Of a DNA stretch of 64,000 bases, positions 53,599 to 61,880 are shown piece after piece (within the stretch, counting starts at the first letter, position 1; each line of letters opens with the position of its first letter). The notes beneath the pieces were generated by a model that ran no database searches, was not told the origin of the DNA, and saw nothing but the letters and a program-made list of their open reading frames with translations. Made by a program: the position numbers and the translations under genes. The stretch is taken from NCBI GenBank assembly GCA_015057325.1, contig SVEQ01000007.1:62001-126000 (forward strand), given 5' to 3'. Source of the stretch: Lachnospiraceae bacterium (GTDB lineage: Bacteria; Bacillota; Clostridia; Lachnospirales; Lachnospiraceae).

Positions 53599-54367
53599 AA
53601 TAAGTGATGCATTTGCAAAGGGTAAGGTGTTTATTCCGTTTGTAACCGGAGGAGATCCGAACGTAGAAACTACATATAGAATAATAATGGCAATGGTAGA
53701 AAACGGTGCGGATATCATAGAAATCGGTATTCCATTTTCTGACCCGATAGCAGAGGGACCTGTAATTCAGGAAGCAGACATAAGAGCACTTGCTTCTGGC
53801 ACGACGACAGACAGTTTGTTTGATTTGGTAGTGCGTCTTAGAAAAGAGACAGATGTTCCGCTTATATTTATGACATACATGAACCCAATTTATGTATATG
53901 GAACTGATAATTTTATGAAAAAGTGTGCAGAGGTTGGAATCGACGGAGTTATCGTTCCGGATGTGCCATTTGAGGAGAAAGAGGAATTAAGGCAGCAGTG
54001 TGAGGATAACGGACTTGATCTCATTTCCATGATTGCGCCAACCTCAGAGGCAAGAATTGAGTCGATTGCCAAGGAAGCCAAAGGATTCATATACTGCGTA
54101 TCTTCGCTTGGAGTTACCGGTGTCCGTTCAGAAATTACTACTGATATAGGAGAAATGGTAAGACACGTGAAAAATGTTACCGACACACCGGTGGCGGTAG
54201 GTTTTGGTATATCAACGCCTGAGCAGGCAAAGAAAATGGCAGGTTTATCGGACGGAGCAATTGTTGGTAGTGCAATTGTTAAGATAATAGCAAAGCACGG
54301 AAAAGACGCAGTACCTTATGTTGCGGAGTATGTTAAGAGTATGAAGGAAGCTGTTTTGCAGGCGTGA
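53591..54367 (+). CDS. trpA: Tryptophan synthase alpha chain
   Basis: 258 residues from ATG at 53591 over the trpB stop. Catalytic Glu in [53 protein letters not shown] and [11 protein letters not shown]. Cleaves indoleglycerol phosphate, passing indole to TrpB. Followed by a terminator. Confidence 0.97.
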   Translation: MSRISDAFAKGKVFIPFVTGGDPNVETTYRIIMAMVENGADIIEIGIPFSDPIAEGPVIQEADIRALASGTTTDSLFDLVVRLRKETDVPLIFMTYMNPIYVYGTDNFMKKCAEVGIDGVIVPDVPFEEKEELRQQCEDNGLDLISMIAPTSEARIESIAKEAKGFIYCVSSLGVTGVRSEITTDIGEMVRHVKNVTDTPVAVGFGISTPEQAKKMAGLSDGAIVGSAIVKIIAKHGKDAVPYVAEYVKSMKEAVLQA

Positions 54368-54426
54368 TTTGTATACAAAGTTAATAGAATCTTAACTTGT
54401 AAAAAAAGTTGATAGAACGTATAATA

Positions 54427-54463
54427 AATGCTGTTGGTGTTAAAAACGCTGACAGCATTTTTA
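54427..54463 (+). terminator. Terminator of the trp operon
   Basis: AATGCTGT (54427-54434) pairs with ACAGCATT (54452-54459), with further pairs inside, ending in T5. Confidence 0.85.
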
Positions 54464-54485
54464 CATTTTGCAGAAGGTGATTACA

Positions 54486-55286
54486 TTGAGTAGTTTTTCT
54501 TGGGAAAACGAATGGAGACTTGAGAATTTAAAAGAAGAATCGTTCCTTACAAAGCATATAATGGATAAGACTCCAAAGTGGGTTAATTTTGTCAGAAAAA
54601 AAGTGCCGACATCGTTGCAAAGAACGTTGGAATCAGCATTTGGCAAGGCCTTTTTCATGGTTTTTCAAAAGGGAACAGGTCTTATTGAGAAAACCTACAG
54701 AAAAGACGAGCAAAAGAGTATATATAAGAGTTCTAACAGGAAAATGGACAGAGAAGGATTTACAGTATCGGGAGTTAAACGCTTTGACAGACAGGCAAAG
54801 CGAACGATACGGAAAAACCTTGTTATATCGTTGTTTGAAGGTATTGCACTTGGAATTTGCGGTATGGGTATTCCCGATATACCGATTTTTGTTTCTGTTT
54901 TGTTAAAGAGCATTTACGAGATAGCGATAAGTTTTGGTTTTGGATACACTTCCGAGAAAGAAAAACTGTTTATTTTAAAACTTATAGACGCATCGTTAAA
55001 GAGCGGAGATACACTTCGAAAGAAAAATGAAGAAATAAACGCTTTAATTGATGCTATGAATGAAGAAGAACTTGATGAACAGGTGATAAGCCTTATGGTC
55101 ACAAGACAGACGGATGAGGCGGCAAACGCGCTGTCAAGAGAACTTCTATATGGAAAGTTTATACAGGGTAAGGCAATAATAGGACTTGTCGGCGGGATAA
55201 ATGATATTGTTTGCTTGAAGAGAATTACTGACTATGCTGTGTTGAAATACAAAAGAAGATTTCTTATAGAGCATGGTGTGGAATAA
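54486..55286 (+). CDS. EcsC family protein
   Basis: 266 residues from a TTG seven bases after AAGGTG; a TTG 18 bases upstream is less well placed. The EcsC pattern appears as VPTSLQRTLESAFGKAFFMV, LVISLFEGIALGICGMGIPD and AISFGFGYTSEKEKLFIL. The middle contains one amphipathic or membrane-associated helix pair (about 120-160). Related proteins accompany exporter genes but their role is unknown. An HD-type gene follows within ten bases. Confidence 0.82.
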   Translation: MSSFSWENEWRLENLKEESFLTKHIMDKTPKWVNFVRKKVPTSLQRTLESAFGKAFFMVFQKGTGLIEKTYRKDEQKSIYKSSNRKMDREGFTVSGVKRFDRQAKRTIRKNLVISLFEGIALGICGMGIPDIPIFVSVLLKSIYEIAISFGFGYTSEKEKLFILKLIDASLKSGDTLRKKNEEINALIDAMNEEELDEQVISLMVTRQTDEAANALSRELLYGKFIQGKAIIGLVGGINDIVCLKRITDYAVLKYKRRFLIEHGVE

Positions 55287-55296
55287 GGAGAATAAT

Positions 55297-55959
55297 ATGA
55301 TTTGCGAAGAATACCGGTCGATTAAGCCCAAAGATTTATTTGACAATTATATTGAATATATGGTGGATATGCTTGTTTTGTGTAACGCTGATACAAGAGA
55401 GCATATATGGTATGTGGCAAAATATACAAGGATACTGGTTGATACATATGCAAGACTATATCCACGCTCGAGAATGACGGCTGAAAAAAGATATAACATA
55501 GTACAGGCATCTAAAATAAAAGACATTGGAAAACTTGCGATACCTGATGTTTTATTGGATAAAGCCGGAGAAATGTCCGCAACGGAGATGAGTTATTATC
55601 AAAAACATACCATTAAGGGAAGTCAGATGATACGTGGCATATCCGGAAAAATTGGACATGAATACGAAAGAATATGTTATAATATATGTTTGTATCATCA
55701 TGAAAACTATGATGGAAGCGGATATCCGTATGGCTTGAAAGAACAAAAGGTTCCGATTGAGGCATTGTTTGTTGGCTTGGCTGACATTTATGATGCGTTG
55801 GTTAACTATAAGGGAAGAAGAGAAAGTTATACACACGAGGAAGCAATTTTCTTAATACTTGACGGAAAGTGTGGGAAACTATCTCCGAAACTTCGAGAAT
55901 GCATTTTAGAAGCACGAGACGAATTGGAAGCAGTGAAATATAATGGTAAGAATATATAA
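55297..55959 (+). CDS. HD-GYP-like protein with altered HD motif
   Basis: 220 residues from ATG at 55297 behind AAGGAGAA. The HD-GYP frame is clear: a long N-terminal helix, LLDKAGEMSATEMSYYQKHT, then YHHENYDGSGYPYG and ADIYDALVNYK. But the HD pair reads KD (Lys75-Asp76 in KIKDIGKLAIPD), so one metal ligand is lost. It may be a degenerate, c-di-GMP-binding or otherwise altered enzyme. It lies between EcsC and the GT4-AKR gene. Confidence 0.88.
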   Translation: MICEEYRSIKPKDLFDNYIEYMVDMLVLCNADTREHIWYVAKYTRILVDTYARLYPRSRMTAEKRYNIVQASKIKDIGKLAIPDVLLDKAGEMSATEMSYYQKHTIKGSQMIRGISGKIGHEYERICYNICLYHHENYDGSGYPYGLKEQKVPIEALFVGLADIYDALVNYKGRRESYTHEEAIFLILDGKCGKLSPKLRECILEARDELEAVKYNGKNI

Positions 55960-55993
55960 ATTATAATATGAGGTTAAAGGGGTCATAAGAGCA

Positions 55994-58093
55994 ATGAATA
56001 TTGGTTTGTTTACAGATACATATTATCCTGAATTAAACGGTGTCGCCAATTCTGTGTATCTCTTGAAACAGGAATTGGAAAAAAGAGGTCATAACGTATA
56101 TGTAATTACAACAAAAACACCGGGCGTGACAGATGACGATGAAAGAGTGTTTCGTGTTCCGTCAAAGGCTGCCCCGATGGTGCCGGAAAGACGAATAGGA
56201 ATGCCGTATCATCCCAAAATTGCATTAAAGATACATAAAATGAAACTCGATATTATCCACACTAATACAGAGTTTGGAATAGGTTTGTTTGGACGTATTA
56301 TGGCCAGAGAATTGTTTATTCCCGTGGTACATACTTATCATACGATATATGAGGATTATACACATTACTTAAAAAAGTATATTTCAAGCGAAAAGCGTGC
56401 CAAACAGTTTGCAAGAACGTACAGTAAGTTTAGTGTCCGTGGTGCAGAGGAATTGATTGTACCGACAGAGAAGGTTGCGACTCTTATGAGACACTACGGC
56501 GTAAAACCTGATATCAATATCATCCCTACAGGTATTGATTTGTCTAAGTTTCAGGAGTGGGATGCAGATGATGAAAAAGAGAAACTCAAACGTTCTCTTG
56601 GCATTCCAAAAGGTAATAAAGTTGTATTGTCATTAGGTCGTGTTTCAGAGGAGAAGAATATCGATGAGGTGATGGATTATCTGGATGTCTATATGGCAAA
56701 GCATGAGGATGTGACATTTCTTATAGTTGGTGACGGTCCGTATAAGAATTCGCTTGAGAGAAAGGCGAGAGGCTTAAAATACAAAAAACGCATGATTTTT
56801 GCGGGGGCTAAGCCTTGGGATGAAATTAACCATTATTATCAGATAGGTGACGCATTTGTGTCGGCATCAACCAGCGAGACACAGGGACTTACTTATATTG
56901 AAGCGTTGGCTTCGGGTGTTCCGTTGGTAGTTAGAAAAGATGATTGTCTTGATGGCGTATTGCTAAATGGAGAGAACGGCTATGAGTATGAGGATGTTGA
57001 CTCATTTGCAAAGGGACTTGATGCCGTATTATACAATCAGGCAGGCATTGATTACAGAACTAATGCGATTAACAGTGTTTTGAAGTTTTCGACGGAAGAG
57101 TTTGCTGCAAAAGTTGAGAACATTTACTATCATGTCATTAAAAACCACAGGAATATACTTATGCGAATGGCAAATAAAGTGGCAGGTAAGATTGGCTTTG
57201 TTCGTACCGGAACCAAGCCTCTTGGTGGACAAATGGCTATGCGGCTCGGTAATTCCGATATGGATGCCAGCAGGATTGCACTTAATTGTGACAATTTTGA
57301 CAGGTTATCTTATCATGAGGCTTTAAGAGTTGTTGATGCTTCGCTTGAGAATGGCATTACAATGTTTTGTAATTCGCCTACATTTGGCGGTGGTAAATGC
57401 GAAGAGATTTTTGGACAGATTCTGTCTGAAAATAAGGGCATGCGTCAAAGAATGAGAATACAGACAGAGTGCGGTAATTACAACGGATATTACGACCTGT
57501 CAAAAGCGTATATGGTTTCGTCGGTAGATGACAGTTTGAAGAGATTAAATGTTGATTGTATCGATTTGTTGATGCTTGGAAAACCGGATTATCTTATGGA
57601 ACCTGATGAGGTTGCTGATACAATTGCTTATTTGCAAAAGAGCGGCAAGGTGTGTCAGTTTGGTGTAAGTGGCTTTTCAATTGACCAAATGAAACTTTTG
57701 CAGGCGTCCTGCAAGGATTCAATACTCCTTGAGAGATTATCATGTGGATTTTCGATGGATGCAGACATTAATAAAACAATGGAGACAATAGATTATTGCA
57801 AACTACAGGATATCACGGTTCAGGCAACAGGATTAACATTGCCGAAAGATAAGCAAAAGGTGTCAGATGTAATTAAAAGGATTGCCCAAGAATATGGTGT
57901 AAGTGATGAAGTTATTGCACTTGCATGGGGACTTAGAAATCCTGCTAATATGCAAATTCTTATTGATGCGAACTCATCAGAGCAGGTTAAAGATATGTGT
58001 TCGGCCATGAATATTACACTTACAAGAAAAGAGTGGTATGAACTTTTTTTCACGTTTAGCGGTAATAATACCGAATTAAATAAAGTTGATTAA
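55994..58093 (+). CDS. Glycosyltransferase family 4 fused to an inactive-looking aldo-keto reductase
   Basis: 699 residues. Residues 1-~385 are a GT4 enzyme close to 1,2-diacylglycerol glucosyltransferases: MNIGLFTDTYYPELNGVANS, HTYHTIYEDYTHY, LSLGRVSEEKNIDEVM, and the EX7E in SETQGLTYIEALASGVPLVV. Residues ~405-690 match an aldo-keto reductase of the YdhF kind: SVDDSLKRLNVDCIDLLML, MEPDEVADTIAYLQKSGKV, QFGVSGFS. All four catalytic positions are changed: Cys459 for Asp, Phe464 for Tyr, Glu492 for Lys, Gly529 for His. The GT half is probably active in glycolipid synthesis; the second half may be a binding or regulatory domain. No frameshift is seen at the join. Confidence 0.88.
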   Translation: MNIGLFTDTYYPELNGVANSVYLLKQELEKRGHNVYVITTKTPGVTDDDERVFRVPSKAAPMVPERRIGMPYHPKIALKIHKMKLDIIHTNTEFGIGLFGRIMARELFIPVVHTYHTIYEDYTHYLKKYISSEKRAKQFARTYSKFSVRGAEELIVPTEKVATLMRHYGVKPDINIIPTGIDLSKFQEWDADDEKEKLKRSLGIPKGNKVVLSLGRVSEEKNIDEVMDYLDVYMAKHEDVTFLIVGDGPYKNSLERKARGLKYKKRMIFAGAKPWDEINHYYQIGDAFVSASTSETQGLTYIEALASGVPLVVRKDDCLDGVLLNGENGYEYEDVDSFAKGLDAVLYNQAGIDYRTNAINSVLKFSTEEFAAKVENIYYHVIKNHRNILMRMANKVAGKIGFVRTGTKPLGGQMAMRLGNSDMDASRIALNCDNFDRLSYHEALRVVDASLENGITMFCNSPTFGGGKCEEIFGQILSENKGMRQRMRIQTECGNYNGYYDLSKAYMVSSVDDSLKRLNVDCIDLLMLGKPDYLMEPDEVADTIAYLQKSGKVCQFGVSGFSIDQMKLLQASCKDSILLERLSCGFSMDADINKTMETIDYCKLQDITVQATGLTLPKDKQKVSDVIKRIAQEYGVSDEVIALAWGLRNPANMQILIDANSSEQVKDMCSAMNITLTRKEWYELFFTFSGNNTELNKVD

Positions 58094-58110
58094 TACAAAG
58101 GAGAGAGTTA

Positions 58111-59208
58111 ATGAAAAAGAGTGTTAAGTTGGTTGTTCTTACAGCAATAATGGCGGTGGGACTTACAGGTTGCGGCAAGGTGAAATTGGCGAACTATAAG
58201 GGTCTGGAAGGACAAAAAATAGTATTTGATATAACAGATGAAGATGTAAGAAATGCTGTAGATGATATGATGTATGAATATGTGCAGTATGATCCTATTA
58301 CTGACAGAGGGGCTCAAAACGGTGACTATGTAAATCTGACTTACAAGGTTACGGTTGACGGCGAATACAATGAAGATTTATCCGGGGAAGACGAGGATAT
58401 TTGTGTTGGAGAAGAATACGTATATCCTGAGGTTGAAAAAGCATTGGTTGGCATGAAAACCGGAGATAACAAGACGGTAAATGTTAAGTTATCCGAAGAT
58501 TATGTAGAGGATGATTTAGTTGGAAAAGAAGCATCGGTTGACGTTACTGTCAATGAGATATCTGTCGAGAATCTTCCGGAATATAATGATGAATTTGTTA
58601 AGGAGAATCTTGGTTTTGACAGCGTGGCTGCCTATGAGGAGGATCTAAAGCAGCAACTTTATGCGGAAAAAGAAGAGGAATACAAATATGACAGTTTTTA
58701 TGAAATGCTTCAGGAAGTTATAGATAATTCAACATTTGGAAGTTATTCAAAGAGTCTTTATAGCGAGTGTGAAGAAGAATACAATTCAAGTAATGAGTCT
58801 ATGGCTGCGATGTATGGCATGGAACTTAAAGATTACGAAGAATTCATGGAAATAGACGAAAAGACAAAGAAAAGCGATATTGAAGCTATGATTCATGAAA
58901 AGCAGGTGATTGAGGCTATTGCAAAGAATGAAGGTCTTGAAGTTTCCGACAAAGAGATAAAAGAGTTTGCAGAGCAAAATTATGCAAGCTATGAATGTGA
59001 AAGTGCTGATGCGTTTATTGAAGAATATGGAGAGGATTCAATTAAGGATTATCTTTTGATGGATAAGATTTGTAATTTCATTTATGAAAATGCAAAACTT
59101 ACAGAGATATCTGAAGAGGAGTATTTGGAGGCTAAAGAAAGCGAAGATTTTGACGAGGACGCCGAAGAAGATGGTGAATCGGAAGAAGTAGAGAGCGAAG
59201 AAGAGTAA
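58111..59208 (+). CDS. FKBP/trigger-factor-like PPIase lipoprotein
   Basis: 365 residues, ATG after AAGGAGAG. Signal with lipobox LTGC (Cys at 21). An FKBP-like domain (~75-160; AQNGDYVNLTYKVTVDGEYN, VEKALVGMKTGDNKTVNVKL) is followed by a trigger-factor-type helical C-terminus (~165-330) and a highly acidic tail. It probably folds secreted proteins on the outside of the membrane. It is very acidic (net negative), and the tail has many Glu and Asp. Confidence 0.88.
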   Translation: MKKSVKLVVLTAIMAVGLTGCGKVKLANYKGLEGQKIVFDITDEDVRNAVDDMMYEYVQYDPITDRGAQNGDYVNLTYKVTVDGEYNEDLSGEDEDICVGEEYVYPEVEKALVGMKTGDNKTVNVKLSEDYVEDDLVGKEASVDVTVNEISVENLPEYNDEFVKENLGFDSVAAYEEDLKQQLYAEKEEEYKYDSFYEMLQEVIDNSTFGSYSKSLYSECEEEYNSSNESMAAMYGMELKDYEEFMEIDEKTKKSDIEAMIHEKQVIEAIAKNEGLEVSDKEIKEFAEQNYASYECESADAFIEEYGEDSIKDYLLMDKICNFIYENAKLTEISEEEYLEAKESEDFDEDAEEDGESEEVESEEE

Positions 59209-59226
59209 TACAATCAGAGGTTGCCT

Positions 59227-59862
59227 ATGACAAAAAAACAAAGAGCATTAGAGATAATTAAGTTGCTTAAATCGGAGTATCCTGATGCAGACTGCACACT
59301 AGACTATGATGATGCATGGAAACTTCTTGTCAGTGTCAGGCTTGCGGCACAATGTACGGATGCCAGGGTAAATGTTGTCGTTAAGGATTTGTTTGAGAAA
59401 TATCCGTCCGTAAAGGCTTTGGCAGGGGCGCAGGTTGATGATATAGAAAGTATTGTTAAACCTTGCGGACTTGGCAAAAGTAAAGCGCGTGATATATCCG
59501 CATGTATGAAAATGCTGCAGGCTGATTATGGCGGAAAAGTGCCGGAGGATTTTGATGAACTGTTAAAACTTCCGGGAGTCGGAAGAAAAAGCGCCAATCT
59601 TATCATGGGTGATGTTTTCGGGAAGCCGGCTATTGTGACCGATACACATTGTATTCGCCTTGTTAACAGGATGGGACTTGTGGATGGAATCAAGGACCCC
59701 AAGAAGGTGGAAATGGCATTATGGAAGCTTATACCCCCTGAAGAGGGCAGCGATTTTTGTCATAGAATTGTGTATCATGGAAGAGAGATATGTACAGCAA
59801 GAACAAAGCCTTATTGTGATAAATGTTGTCTTAAAGATGTATGTAAAAAAATAGGAATATAA
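59227..59862 (+). CDS. nth: Endonuclease III
   Basis: 211 residues from ATG at 59227. Helix-hairpin-helix LPGVGRKSANLIMGDVFG with the catalytic Lys, the Asp in VTDTHCIRLVNRM, and the C-terminal [4Fe-4S] loop CTARTKPYCDKCCLKDVC. The first cysteine gap is one residue longer than the common C-x6-C. It removes oxidised pyrimidines and nicks abasic sites. Tail to tail with the chemotaxis receptor across a shared terminator. Confidence 0.95.
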   Translation: MTKKQRALEIIKLLKSEYPDADCTLDYDDAWKLLVSVRLAAQCTDARVNVVVKDLFEKYPSVKALAGAQVDDIESIVKPCGLGKSKARDISACMKMLQADYGGKVPEDFDELLKLPGVGRKSANLIMGDVFGKPAIVTDTHCIRLVNRMGLVDGIKDPKKVEMALWKLIPPEEGSDFCHRIVYHGREICTARTKPYCDKCCLKDVCKKIGI

Positions 59863-59875
59863 AAAGTGGTAATAA

Positions 59876-59905
59876 AAAACCGTCCCATATAAATGGGACG
59901 GTTTT
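59876..59905. terminator. Shared terminator of nth and the chemotaxis receptor
   Basis: AAAACCGTCCCAT pairs with ATGGGACGGTTTT around ATAA; T runs on both sides let it serve both strands. Confidence 0.93.
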
Positions 59906-59918
59906 TGAAGTTAATGGG

Positions 59919-61667
59919 TTACTCAACCGTGAACTTGGAAATGCTTTCCTGAAGTCCGTCAGCAGCTCTTTTCTGTGTATTTGCCTGCTCAACGATTGTC
60001 TGCATGTACTCAGTAAGCTGGGCAAGGATTGCAGAAGTTTCTTCTGTAGATGCGGCATTCTCTTCAGAGATTGCTGACAATGAGTCAACGGATACCATAA
60101 CGGAATCTTTGTCTGAATTGAGTGATTCCATAAGTTTTAATATGTTCTGGTTGCCTTCTTCTGTCTGCTTCAAAAGAACCATCATTTCATCAAAGGCCTC
60201 AACCATCTTCTCGAGATCTTTTGCTTCATTCTGTGTTGCCTGTTCAATCTGATTGGTGAGATTTCTGTTTCTGTCAGAGAGCTCAACAATACGTGAAAGC
60301 ATATCTGTAATCTTCTTTGCAGTTGTATCTGATTCTTCAGCAAGATTCTTGATACTCTCTGCAACAACGGCAAATCCTCTTCCGGCTTCACCGGCTCTTG
60401 CAGCCTCGATAGAAGCATTAAGTGCAAGAAGGTTTGTCTGGCTTGCGATACCGATAATTGCTTCAGCAGCGCTACTGATTTCATTTACAAGGTCTGCAGT
60501 TTCATTAACTGACTGTGCAACCTGCTCTGCCATGTTGGTGGTAAGAGCACCGGATTTCTTAACACCCTCAAGCTGTTTTTTAACTGCTTCAGAGTTTTTA
60601 AATACTGTTTTGCCGTTCTCTGTATTTGTTTCGGTTGATGAAAGAACCGATTCAACTGAACGACCGATGTTAACTGTAAGTCCTGATGTATTCTGTACAT
60701 CTTGAGCCATTGAAGTTGCGCCGTTTGCAATATCTTCAACTGCCTGATTGATATCTTTAGACATCTTCTGGCTGTCTTCAACACTTTTCTCTGTTGTGGC
60801 AGCGCCTTCATTAACATCTTTTGCGTATGATGCAACATCAAGTAATGCTGCCTGCATGCTAAGTCTCATATCATCCGCGGATGTGGCTATTGCTACAAAC
60901 TCGTTAATCGGACTATCTCTTTCAATAGTAGATACAAAGTCACCTTCTGCCATCTTATCGATGGAAGCTGCAACTCGCTTGATTCCATCTGCCATTGCAG
61001 AAGCTGTTGCTAATACTGCTACAATAAGTAATATTGAAAGAACAAGGAATATCACGATTATTGTTGCTACACTATGCTTGATACTCTTTTGAAGTGCAGC
61101 ATCTTCCTCGTCTGCCCATAACTCGACGATGTCTGTCATATCAGAAATGTAGCTTCTTGTTTCTTCGAAATCTGTTGTGAAGGTTGCCTGATCACCCTCA
61201 TCGTTATCGAAGTTGTAATCACTCAACCATCTGTTGCAAGCTTCATTGAACTTGTCATATGCTGACTGGTAAGTGTTGCCGTTTTCGGATGTAAACTCTG
61301 TGTAAAGTTTGTCATATTCCTTTGCAATGCTGTTGGCAGTGTTAAGTCTGTCAAGAACCTGATCCTTGTTCTCATTGAAAGCATCAAGCTGTGTAACCTT
61401 ATATTCTTCAGCACCCTGCATATTGAAAACTTCGTGGTAGTTGACTGCGGCAAGCTGAGCCTGATAGAAATCTCTGTCTGCATTAAGCAAAGTAGTGTTA
61501 ATTTGGTACAGCGTGTTGTAATACATCTCTTGAGCATCTTTGTAGGTGGAACTGACTCTCATAGAGAAAAAGACAATACATACGATAAGACATATGATTG
61601 CCGGTGCCACAAGCATTAACTGCGACACCAGAAATGAAATATGTGACTTTTGAAATAGTTTTTTCAT
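59919..61667 (-). CDS. Methyl-accepting chemotaxis protein
   Basis: 582 residues, ATG after GAGGAGG on the minus strand. Helices about 14-35 and 205-228 bound an extracellular four-helix-like sensor with no PAS/Cache signature. HAMP follows, then the signalling domain with the hairpin tip [20 protein letters not shown]. It passes signals to CheA/CheW. The ligand is unknown. It indicates a motile cell, though no motility genes are in the window. Confidence 0.96.
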   Translation of the reverse strand: MKKLFQKSHISFLVSQLMLVAPAIICLIVCIVFFSMRVSSTYKDAQEMYYNTLYQINTTLLNADRDFYQAQLAAVNYHEVFNMQGAEEYKVTQLDAFNENKDQVLDRLNTANSIAKEYDKLYTEFTSENGNTYQSAYDKFNEACNRWLSDYNFDNDEGDQATFTTDFEETRSYISDMTDIVELWADEEDAALQKSIKHSVATIIVIFLVLSILLIVAVLATASAMADGIKRVAASIDKMAEGDFVSTIERDSPINEFVAIATSADDMRLSMQAALLDVASYAKDVNEGAATTEKSVEDSQKMSKDINQAVEDIANGATSMAQDVQNTSGLTVNIGRSVESVLSSTETNTENGKTVFKNSEAVKKQLEGVKKSGALTTNMAEQVAQSVNETADLVNEISSAAEAIIGIASQTNLLALNASIEAARAGEAGRGFAVVAESIKNLAEESDTTAKKITDMLSRIVELSDRNRNLTNQIEQATQNEAKDLEKMVEAFDEMMVLLKQTEEGNQNILKLMESLNSDKDSVMVSVDSLSAISEENAASTEETSAILAQLTEYMQTIVEQANTQKRAADGLQESISKFTVE

Positions 61668-61727
61668 ATAGTAACCTCCTCGTTGTATGTTAAGTTTTTA
61701 TAAAACTTGCACAAATATTTGTACATA

Positions 61728-61756
61728 ATTATACACTATGTGACAATATAATACAA
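61728..61756 (-). promoter_or_regulatory. Promoter of the chemotaxis receptor
   Basis: On the minus strand TTGTAT (61756-61751), 17-base spacer, TATAAT (61733-61728). It is not the sigma-28 form usual for motility genes. Confidence 0.6.
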
Positions 61757-61791
61757 GGGTAATATTGATAAAATAAAATTATCTGACAACT

Positions 61792-61818
61792 TTAGCACTC
61801 GACACTTGACAGTGCTAA
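61792..61818. promoter_or_regulatory. CIRCE element (HrcA operator) before clpB
   Basis: TTAGCACTC (61792-61800), nine bases, CAGTGCTAA (61810-61818). It matches TTAGCACTC-N9-GAGTGCTAA with one change in the first base of the right arm. TTGACA (61805-61810) lies inside it with TAATCT 17 bases on, so HrcA would block the promoter. Confidence 0.9.
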
Positions 61819-61880
61819 CAGTTAGTGGTAATCTATGCTTGAAATCAAACATATACGTTGAAAGAAAGGTGGGATTTATC

